Assembly (NCBI GenBank): GCA_029986255.1
Contig: DALTYD010000017.1
Location: forward strand, 1-19,818
Direction of reading: 5' to 3'
Length of the DNA: 19,818 bases
Source: Methanocorpusculum sp.
GTDB lineage: Archaea > Halobacteriota > Methanomicrobia > Methanomicrobiales > Methanocorpusculaceae
The notes beneath the pieces are model-generated. The model was not told where the DNA came from and did no database searches. It was given only the letters and a program-made list of their open reading frames with translations. Both the position numbers and the translations under genes were made by a program. Within the stretch, counting starts at the first letter, position 1; each line of letters opens with the position of its first letter. Below are positions 13,257 to 19,818 of the stretch, one piece after another.

Positions 13257-14112
13257 GATTTGATTTTTTTTGTGGGATGTTCTGTTTCTGTCTTGTTTGA
13301 AGTAGCTGTTCTTTTATTATTTTCGTAGTTTTGTAGATGTTTCCGACTATGTAATCCGCGTTTTTGAAGAGGATTTTTGGCCGTTTCCCTTTTTGTTGGA
13401 CTGAAAGAATGGAAATATCTGCTGATTTCATTGCAGCAAGATCGTTGATGCCATCCCCTATCATTACTACTACATTGTAATCCTTCTTCAGATTTTGGAT
13501 AATCTGTGCTTTTTTTGCTGGTGTTGCCACCCCGTGAACCCGTTCGCGTGGAATCCCGATATCTTCGGCAATTATTTTCAGTTTTTCTTCTCTATCTCCA
13601 GAGGCTATGAACACAGCTACTCCGAGTTTGTGGAGTGTGTATATCATTTCTTGTACTCCTGGAAAGGGATATCCTGCAGTGGCAATGATAAATTCAATTT
13701 TTTGTGTTCGTAAATTAATGATTGCTCCTGAATCAAGTGCAAATTTGTCGTTTTGTTGAGAAATTATTCCCCAACAGTCTTGAATAACCTTCTGCATGTC
13801 GGCAACCGTTGCATCGTTATCTCTGTAGAGTATGTCTCCTACAATATCCGAGTCTATAGTTGGTTTTCCACAGCTTATTTCGAAACTTACAGATGTTTTT
13901 GTTAGATATTCTGAGAGTAGAGTGTCTGGATTGCTTTTCATGATCTCGCAAGAGTGCAGATTTAGTGCAACTAGAATTCTGTCAGGGTCTTGAAAGGTCA
14001 GTGTTGTTGTTTCTATGCTTTCATCTAATATCTCGTGCTTGATTACGGACAAAACACTTCTGTACGTCCAGAGAAGCGTTCCAGCGCTATCAAATACCAC
14101 TGCCATTTTCAT
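13243..14112 (-). CDS. P-type ATPase-like soluble HAD phosphatase
   Basis: The protein has 289 residues. Motif I is VVFDSAGTLLW with nucleophile Asp 8; the usual second Asp (D+2) is Ala 10, as non-Asp residues occur there in P-type ATPases (DKTGT). Motif II is FIASGDREEKLK (Ser 171), Lys 200/201 is motif III, and motif IV is GDGINDLAAMKSAD (219-232). Residues 143-236 resemble the P domain of P1-type metal ATPases, but no membrane helix is present. About 140 unassigned residues lie between motif I and the core, in the cap position. The tail (270-289) is basic and Gln/Pro-rich. Substrate unknown. It is convergent with radB (14-nt overlap) and has no Shine-Dalgarno at the ATG. Confidence 0.8.
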   Translation of the reverse strand: MKMAVVFDSAGTLLWTYRSVLSVIKHEILDESIETTTLTFQDPDRILVALNLHSCEIMKSNPDTLLSEYLTKTSVSFEISCGKPTIDSDIVGDILYRDNDATVADMQKVIQDCWGIISQQNDKFALDSGAIINLRTQKIEFIIATAGYPFPGVQEMIYTLHKLGVAVFIASGDREEKLKIIAEDIGIPRERVHGVATPAKKAQIIQNLKKDYNVVVMIGDGINDLAAMKSADISILSVQQKGKRPKILFKNADYIVGNIYKTTKIIKEQLLQTRQKQNIPQKKSNPTDP

Positions 14113-14932
14113 GTTATATGATTAAATTTGTTGTAGTTGCCATTTTTTCATAAGGATATTGATATTACTCATTATTTCTCAAGATTTCCGAATCCTTTTG
14201 CGTTATGGTTATCCTTGATGTGTGGGCCATTGTTGTTTTTCTCTTTCATACTTCTCATAATTCCACGTGCTTATGGTTCCTGGATTATCCTTTTAAGCAA
14301 GATATGTGGTTTTAATTCGAATTCTCTCTTGTCTTATTAATTTACAAATAATAATTTATTATAGCAATAATAGATTACAGAGTGTATATCTATATAACTG
14401 AGATTGATCACGATTCTAAAAGTTATTTTTCCTCCTCGTTCTTAAATGCTCTTTAAAACTATCATAATCTATATCTTTGATCCTATTGACTGCTGTTTGG
14501 CGCAAGAGATTGATCTTGTTATTTTTTATTGGTTTGATCCTTGATGAATGGATCTGAGGATCAGTGTTTTTGATATCTTTCTTTTGCCGTCCAATCGATT
14601 ATAGAGGATATCTTTGATTCTGATAATCATATTTCAATTTTTTGATAATTGTGTGGAGAACTCGTCTCTCTCTCCTTAGGTTCCTATTTTTGATGTGTCT
14701 CTTGATAATATATTGATGTTGAAGAGGTTTAAATAAAGTTCATTCTCAATCACAGATGGATATTCTTTGTCTTTTCCTCTTCATATTGATCGCGTATTCT
14801 ATATACTTCAAATACCATTTGTTTCCATCTCTTTGTTATGTAACCTCCTCTCCGCAAAACCTATTTCCAAAAATATCTTATAGAATAGACACAGAAAAAC
14901 CTATTAATTAATTTACAAGGAAAAATGCGCTC
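14113..14932. other. AT-rich spacer between the HAD gene and the smc operon
   Basis: About 0.8 kb between divergent genes. A 67-codon frame at 14137-14340 is hydrophobic but has no family resemblance or ribosome binding site. The spacer must hold the promoters of the HAD gene and of the smc operon. Nothing else is recognisable. Confidence 0.55.
14877..14884 (+). promoter_or_regulatory. Possible box A of the smc operon
   Basis: CTTATAGA follows an A-rich stretch and would start a transcript near 14905. This leaves about 28 nt of leader that contains AAGGA (14918-14922) before the ATG at 14933. The match to box A is imperfect. Confidence 0.3.
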
Positions 14933-15586
14933 ATGGATCCCAGAATGAAATTTTTAGACCACGAACTTTCTGAACAGGAGCGGGAACTTACCCGAAAACA
15001 CAATGCCGGTACTGAATCCACTTCAAATACCATGAAATTTGAATCTCATGAAGTACTTGCATTAAAAGTTCGTGAACTTGAAGCCATGGTAAAAGGCCTT
15101 ACTGATGAAATGCTGGATCTTAAGTCTATAACTCGCAAACTTTCAATGCAATTTGAAGAAATATGTGATCGTCAATCCCGAATTTTTATCGAATCTCGTG
15201 CTAATCAAAAACTTTCTGAAGCAAATCCTGTACCTAAGCACCTTTCTTCAATGCCATCCCCGCGTTCAGCATCTATGAGTGATGAACAATCGAAAAACGC
15301 AGCGTGCGCTGAGCTCTCAAGTCTTGCAACATCCGCTTCAGACTCAGATTGTTGTTTTGACACCCCCATTGAACAATTGAAGTCTGGTGAATTTGAATAT
15401 CTCATGCAGCCTGATGGTACCATTTTGAAGCGCAAAAAGACGAAGGAACACGATGTTATTATTGCTGGAACTGGCTATAATCCTGATCATACATCTCGTT
15501 CCATGGCGATTCGTGCTGATTCTGATGCTGTAATTGAAGCCTCGGAAATTGATGCAGTAGAGGATGACGCTAAAAGACGTTGCTAA
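14933..15586 (+). CDS. Uncharacterised coiled-coil protein encoded ahead of smc
   Basis: The 217-residue protein has no function I can name. Residues 1-33 are charged. Residues 38-80 form a heptad-like coil (LALKVRELEAMVKGLTDEML, then SITRKLSMQFEEI), and a Ser/Pro/Ala-rich probably disordered linker covers about 95-140. A possibly folded C-terminal part contains FEYLMQPDGTILKRKKTKEH and DVIIAGTGYNPDH, then a very acidic tail. The short leucine coil resembles small bZIP-like proteins annotated near archaeal smc genes, but I cannot verify this. AAGGA precedes the ATG at 14933; ATGs at 14945 and 15032 are alternatives. It ends 15 nt before smc, so it is almost certainly in the smc-scpA operon. 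Confidence 0.75.
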   Translation: MDPRMKFLDHELSEQERELTRKHNAGTESTSNTMKFESHEVLALKVRELEAMVKGLTDEMLDLKSITRKLSMQFEEICDRQSRIFIESRANQKLSEANPVPKHLSSMPSPRSASMSDEQSKNAACAELSSLATSASDSDCCFDTPIEQLKSGEFEYLMQPDGTILKRKKTKEHDVIIAGTGYNPDHTSRSMAIRADSDAVIEASEIDAVEDDAKRRC

Positions 15587-15591
15587 TTCTC

Positions 15592-15597
15592 AGGAGA
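15592..15597 (+). promoter_or_regulatory. Shine-Dalgarno supporting a GTG start of smc
   Basis: AGGAGA ends 4 nt before GTG at 15602. The GTG gives the family N-terminus (HIVQVDIDNFKSF), so the non-ATG start is well supported. Confidence 0.75.
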
Positions 15598-15601
15598 ATC
15601 C

Positions 15602-18600
15602 GTGCATATTGTTCAGGTTGATATCGATAATTTCAAATCTTTTTCCAGAAAAACAAAAATCCCTTTTTATAAGGGTTTTACCGTCATTTCAGGTCCAAAT
15701 GGTTCTGGAAAAAGCAATATTATTGATTCCATACTGTTTGTCTTATCTCTCTCTAGCGCGCGCTCTCTTCGTGCTGAAAAATTAACAGATCTTATTAACA
15801 ATGTCTCTGGAAAACACACAGCAGAAGTTACCTTAACATTTTCTGACGACACAAAAATACGTCGGAAAATCAAGCGAACTGCGAGTGGTTACTATAGCTA
15901 TTATTATCTGAATGAACGACTTTGCACGCAGGCGGATGTACTTGCTTTTCTCTCCAAATATGGTATCAAACCACATGGATATAACGTCGTCATGCAGGGA
16001 GATGTCACTCGCATTATGGAAATGAGTGATTTCGATCGTCGAAAGATTATTGATGATATTGTCGGTGTTTCTGAGTTTGATGCGAAAAAAGAACAGGCAT
16101 TGATCGAACTTGACCTGGTGCGTGCGCGAATCGAACGTGAAGAATTGCTCTTGGCTGATCTTGCTGTTCGGATTGATGAACTGAAAAACGATCGGGAAGA
16201 TGCTATCAAGTATCAGAACCTCCAAGGAAAACTTGACTATTATCGTTCTGCTCAGAATATTACCAAGCTGCGGGCACTTGAGCGTGATCTATCTACACTC
16301 TCTCTTGTCAAAACAGATCAAGAAGCAAAGCTTTTCTGTATTAATGAATCTCTTTCCTCGATAGCGCACGAACGCGATTGTCTGATGGAGGAAATCAGGG
16401 TTATTGATCTGAAGATATCGGATATGAGTGGGCCTGAATATATCAAACTTCTTGCCGATCTTGAGGAAGAACGTGGAAAAATACGTGTTTTTGAGCAGAC
16501 AATTGTTCGTTTAAATGAGGACAAGGACAGAAACCTCAGTGAGATGAACAATATCTTCGTTGAGATGAAGAAGTTTGAAAACGCCATTGCAGATAAAAAC
16601 AAGGAATTTCATCAATTGCAGATTGATCGGGCAAATCTTGCGATGGAATCTGAATCGCAGACGAGGGAGGTAGAAAAACTACAGGAACTTGTGGACAAAA
16701 AGAACCAAGATTCAGAAGGTGCTCAAAAAGAACTTATTCGCCTTCTGGTTCAGATTGATGAGAAAAAAACTGAACGTTCATCTATTTTGTCCGAAAAAGA
16801 CAGTATTATTGAACGAAGTCGTATTCGCTCCCAGGAAGGTGAACGAATGAAGCATCAACGGGATCAGCTGTTAGTGGAGCGCTCCGAAAAACAGATGAGT
16901 ATTAACGCTTTGAAAAAAGAATTTTCTGAAAAAAAACAAACTAAATCGATGCTTGATAAGCAGTTCGGAGAATCTGAAAGATCCTTAATGTCGTGCCGTC
17001 GTTCACTTGCATCGATCCGTGAAGAGATTCATCACCTAACTCAGCGACAGATGCGACTTGAAGCTCAGCAACAGGTATCTTACGATTTGAATCATGCTAT
17101 TTCATCCGTCCTTGCGATGGATGGGGTATTTGGTACGATAGCTCATCTTGGTAAAGTGTCCTCTGAGTATGCAATGGCCCTAAATATTGCGGCGGGAGGA
17201 CGCTTACAGAATGTGGTCGTTAGTAATGATCAGATTGCAGCCGATGCTATTCAATATCTAAAGGAGAAACGATTGGGCCGTGTGACGTTTTTGCCGCTGA
17301 ATAAAATTAAACCGGCACCACCTCTGTTACCTCTTGCCGGCAATGGTGTCGTTGATTATGCACTGAATCTGGTAGAGTTTGACGAAAAATTTCACAATGC
17401 ATTTAGTCTGGTGTTTGGCCAGACGGTAGTGGTTGAGACATTGGAAGCCGGCCGTCGGTTGATGGGTCGATTCCGAATGGTAACTCTTGATGGTGAACTT
17501 CTGGAGAAATCTGGTGCTATGACTGGAGGATCCGTTCGAAGGGATATTCATGGATTTGAAGCGGCAATTGATAAAGAATCAGCTCAGATTTCCATGAAAC
17601 TCATAGAGTTGAAAAATGAAGAAAATGATATTGTTGCAACTGAATTGAGAAATAAAGCGACTTCAACTTCTCTGCGTGCTGAAATGAATGACCTTGATTC
17701 AGTGCTTACCAAATTAGAGATAACGATTTTGGAATATACTCGTCGCCTTGATGCAATTGCAGATGAAGAGATGTCGATCACCAACTCGCTTTCTAGTATG
17801 GAGCATGACTCCTATGAAGTTTCGGACAAGGTAGCTGAGCTTGAATCTAAGCAGGATGAACTAACAAGTGTCATTTCCGCGTTGACCTCACGAATTGCAG
17901 AAATTCGCAATGTTCTGAATGAACCAGAGTTTCCTGATTTGATGGAAAAATTACAAAAAGCTCGTTTTGCGGTTGATGACTTGAATCGTCGTCTTGAATC
18001 TAAAGGTGCAGACATTGTGGATGTGAACCGCGAGCGCCAGTATTTCCTGAAACGCTTGGAGGAGCGAACTGCAGATCGAAATGCCCTTTCTGCAAAAAAT
18101 TCCCGGTTGGATGAGGAAATTCTCTCTTATAACCGGCAGATTTCAAATGCGATTACAGCAATTTCTGTTCTTGAGGAACGGCAGAAATCCTTTACTGGTG
18201 AAATCGAGGTTATGCGCAATGCTCGAACAACTCTACAGGAAAAATTTGATATATCACAGAACAAACTATTGTCTTTTTCCTCGGAGAGTGAACAGTGTCG
18301 TTTACAAATTGCAGCTTTAGATGAGAAAACAGCCGCAGTTACGTTGGAAATTGAGGAGATACGCGGTCGTGTGCTGGATGAGGTTGAATGTACGTTGTCG
18401 ACGGATGAGATCCAAGAAAAAATTTCAACAACAGAACGCGCTATTCGGAAGCTAGGTGCAGTGAATATGTTGGCCATAGAACAATATGAAGAAGCGATGG
18501 TGAAGTATGAGGAGCGAACTGCAAAAAAAGATGTCCTCTCCCGTGAACGCGAGGCACTCTTGGAAAGAATAGATAATTTTGCGCAGATGAAATTTAATGC

Positions 18601-19045
18601 TTTTATGGATGCATATAGGGAGATTAATACGAATTTCAAGGATATTTTTGCAAGATTAACTATGGGTTCTGGTCATCTGGTACTGGAGAATCCCAATGAT
18701 CCGTTTCTTGGTGGCCTTACCTTTGAGGTACGACCATGCGATAAGGATGTTCACAGACTGAATATGATGTCGGGGGGTGAAAAATCTCTGACAACACTTT
18801 CGTTTATTTTTGCAATTCAACGTTATTTACCTGCCCCATTTTATGCGTTTGATGAAGTTGATATGTCACTTGATGGGGCAAATGTAGAGCGTATTTCACA
18901 CATGGTGCGAGAACTATGCTCTTCGAGTCAGTTTGTGATTGTATCACTTCGTAAACCAATGATTCAGGCTGCGGACAGGATTATGGGTGTGACCATTCGG
19001 TCTGATAAGAGTACGTTTGTCACAGGTGTGAAAATGAATGCCTGA
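15602..19045 (+). CDS. smc: Chromosome segregation protein SMC
   Basis: The protein has 1147 residues, full length for an archaeal SMC. The N-terminal ATPase lobe has ISGPNGSGKSNIIDS with Walker A at 31-38 and the Q-loop VVMQGDVTRIMEM (129-141). A long coil (about 165-495) precedes the hinge (about 503-645), which has DGVFGTIAHLG, AGGRLQNVVV, GRVTFLPL and SGAMTGGSVRR. A second coil returns to the C-terminal lobe with signature LNMMSGGEKS near 1053-1062 and Walker B FYAFDEVDMSLD near 1080-1091. SMC dimers entrap and extrude DNA to condense and segregate chromosomes. Start is GTG. Only 15 nt separate it from the coiled-coil gene upstream, and it overlaps scpA by 8 nt. Confidence 0.97.
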   Translation: MHIVQVDIDNFKSFSRKTKIPFYKGFTVISGPNGSGKSNIIDSILFVLSLSSARSLRAEKLTDLINNVSGKHTAEVTLTFSDDTKIRRKIKRTASGYYSYYYLNERLCTQADVLAFLSKYGIKPHGYNVVMQGDVTRIMEMSDFDRRKIIDDIVGVSEFDAKKEQALIELDLVRARIEREELLLADLAVRIDELKNDREDAIKYQNLQGKLDYYRSAQNITKLRALERDLSTLSLVKTDQEAKLFCINESLSSIAHERDCLMEEIRVIDLKISDMSGPEYIKLLADLEEERGKIRVFEQTIVRLNEDKDRNLSEMNNIFVEMKKFENAIADKNKEFHQLQIDRANLAMESESQTREVEKLQELVDKKNQDSEGAQKELIRLLVQIDEKKTERSSILSEKDSIIERSRIRSQEGERMKHQRDQLLVERSEKQMSINALKKEFSEKKQTKSMLDKQFGESERSLMSCRRSLASIREEIHHLTQRQMRLEAQQQVSYDLNHAISSVLAMDGVFGTIAHLGKVSSEYAMALNIAAGGRLQNVVVSNDQIAADAIQYLKEKRLGRVTFLPLNKIKPAPPLLPLAGNGVVDYALNLVEFDEKFHNAFSLVFGQTVVVETLEAGRRLMGRFRMVTLDGELLEKSGAMTGGSVRRDIHGFEAAIDKESAQISMKLIELKNEENDIVATELRNKATSTSLRAEMNDLDSVLTKLEITILEYTRRLDAIADEEMSITNSLSSMEHDSYEVSDKVAELESKQDELTSVISALTSRIAEIRNVLNEPEFPDLMEKLQKARFAVDDLNRRLESKGADIVDVNRERQYFLKRLEERTADRNALSAKNSRLDEEILSYNRQISNAITAISVLEERQKSFTGEIEVMRNARTTLQEKFDISQNKLLSFSSESEQCRLQIAALDEKTAAVTLEIEEIRGRVLDEVECTLSTDEIQEKISTTERAIRKLGAVNMLAIEQYEEAMVKYEERTAKKDVLSREREALLERIDNFAQMKFNAFMDAYREINTNFKDIFARLTMGSGHLVLENPNDPFLGGLTFEVRPCDKDVHRLNMMSGGEKSLTTLSFIFAIQRYLPAPFYAFDEVDMSLDGANVERISHMVRELCSSSQFVIVSLRKPMIQAADRIMGVTIRSDKSTFVTGVKMNA

Positions 19046-19796
19046 GGAACCAGTTGAGATTCTGGTGCTTATGGCAGAACGTGGGGAGATTGATCCGTGG
19101 AATATTGATATTGTTGAGGTGACTGATCGTTTCCTTGCAGAACTCGATCGGCGCCGTGACTTGGATCTTCGCGTTTCGGGGAGGACGTTGTTCTATTCGT
19201 CTGTACTTTTACGTATGAAATCAGAGTATTTAGATCCGTTGCAGGAAAGTGAGGATGTACAAGAGACTTCGGATGAGGTTCTGTATACTGAGAATGTGGA
19301 TCCATTTTTTGAGGATACTATCAGTGAACGCGCTCTAGATCCTGTCGAATTGTTAGAACGTGAGATTGTTCGTCGGATTAAGCATAAGGATTCCCGCAAA
19401 AGACCTGTTACTTTGTATGAACTGATTAGGCAGTTGAAACTTGCAGAAAAGGTTGCACGTCGTCGACAACGTCGAAAAAAATTTGTAAATGAAGAAATTT
19501 CAGATATTTTCGAACCAAATGTAGATGATGTAGTCGGTATTGCCCATGATGAGTCATATGATGCGATGGCGAAACAAGTCTATGCGATTGTGCGAGCACA
19601 TCCTGATGCTTGGGACCATGGGATTTCGCTTTATGAGCTTGTTTCGACTCTTCACTGGCCGTTGTACCAGGTGTATATCCCATGCCTATATCTCATGCTT
19701 GATGGTCTTGTTGATCTTGAGCAAGATGAGTTTTTTGGTGATTTGTGGGTTGTTATCTCTTCTAATCTCTCTCAAAAAAATGAAAATATTGTATAA
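19038..19796 (+). CDS. scpA: Segregation and condensation protein A (kleisin ScpA)
   Basis: The 252-residue protein begins MPEEPVEILVLMAERGEIDP, continues with WNIDIVEVTDRFLAELDRRR and then LRVSGRTLFYSSVLLRMKSE. These are the typical ScpA N-terminal domain that binds the SMC neck. A variable acidic middle follows (about 70-110), then KRPVTLYELIRQLKLAEKVA. A C-terminal winged helix (about 175-245, with HGISLYELVSTLHWPLYQVY) binds the SMC head. The kleisin bridges the two heads and closes the ring. Its ATG lies inside the smc end (8-nt overlap), with AGGTG at 19024-19028. The window ends 22 nt after its stop, so whether scpB follows cannot be seen. Confidence 0.94.
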   Translation: MPEEPVEILVLMAERGEIDPWNIDIVEVTDRFLAELDRRRDLDLRVSGRTLFYSSVLLRMKSEYLDPLQESEDVQETSDEVLYTENVDPFFEDTISERALDPVELLEREIVRRIKHKDSRKRPVTLYELIRQLKLAEKVARRRQRRKKFVNEEISDIFEPNVDDVVGIAHDESYDAMAKQVYAIVRAHPDAWDHGISLYELVSTLHWPLYQVYIPCLYLMLDGLVDLEQDEFFGDLWVVISSNLSQKNENIV

Positions 19797-19818
19797 TCTT
19801 TTTATGTTAATTCTCTAA

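Noticed and set aside
14137..14340. 67-codon hydrophobic plus-strand frame downstream of the HAD start
   Set aside because: No ribosome binding site or family resemblance; the hydrophobicity reflects T-rich DNA.

Overview
The window is chromosomal DNA from a euryarchaeon, most likely a methanogen of or near the order Methanomicrobiales. The evidence is an archaeal-only gene set: RNA polymerase subunit P, RNase P proteins Rnp2/Rnp3, the KEOPS subunit Pcc1, prefoldin beta, an archaeal Brix protein, SBDS, RadB, Cdc48 and the UPF0147/UPF0200 families. A tRNA-Tyr with an archaeal intron at 37/38 and C1:G72 pairing adds to this. The order-level placement is an impression from protein similarity, not a computed phylogeny. 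There are no insertion sequences, CRISPR arrays, rRNA genes or prophage genes. Genes are compact and often overlap by ATGA. They are separated by three long AT-rich spacers (about 0.8-0.9 kb each) that hold tRNAs, promoters or no recognisable gene.

Layout. (1) 1-1801: a minus-strand cluster (zinc-ribbon ZNRD2-like protein, UPF0200 P-loop kinase, start of a TIM-barrel isomerase-like gene), the lone plus-strand UPF0147 gene, and a small minus-strand zinc-ribbon gene. (2) 1802-3109: an AT-rich spacer ending in a tRNA-Tyr(GTA)/tRNA-Asp(GTC) pair. (3) 7872 down to 3110: a ten-gene minus-strand operon, read eL15, rnp3, rnp2, psmA, SBDS, eL43, rpoP, Brix, pcc1, prefoldin beta. This is the known archaeal translation/RNase P/proteasome superoperon, but without the exosome genes (rrp4, rrp41, rrp42) that often sit between SBDS and eL43. 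(4) 7873-8730: a long spacer with box A candidates and an AT-rich inverted repeat. (5) 11223 down to 8731: a large Cdc48/VAT-type double AAA+ ATPase with unusual lid-region insertions. (6) 11422-13256: larC and radB, overlapping on the plus strand and meeting a P-type-ATPase-like HAD phosphatase tail to tail. (7) 14113-14932: an AT-rich spacer. (8) 14933-19796: an uncharacterised coiled-coil protein, smc and scpA in one plus-strand operon for chromosome condensation.

How the genes work together. The superoperon ties ribosome synthesis and maturation (eL15, eL43, SBDS, Brix) to tRNA processing and modification (RNase P proteins, Pcc1), transcription (RpoP) and protein quality control (proteasome alpha, prefoldin). 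The Cdc48 ATPase just upstream is a plausible unfoldase for the proteasome. The last operon encodes the SMC-kleisin core, and its first gene is the best candidate in the window for an undescribed partner protein. Nothing here is a clearly novel multi-gene system. The points most worth checking are the exosome-less superoperon, the smc-linked coiled-coil protein, the Cdc48 insertions with a near-identical 74-nt D1/D2 block, and the 8.1-8.5 kb spacer.
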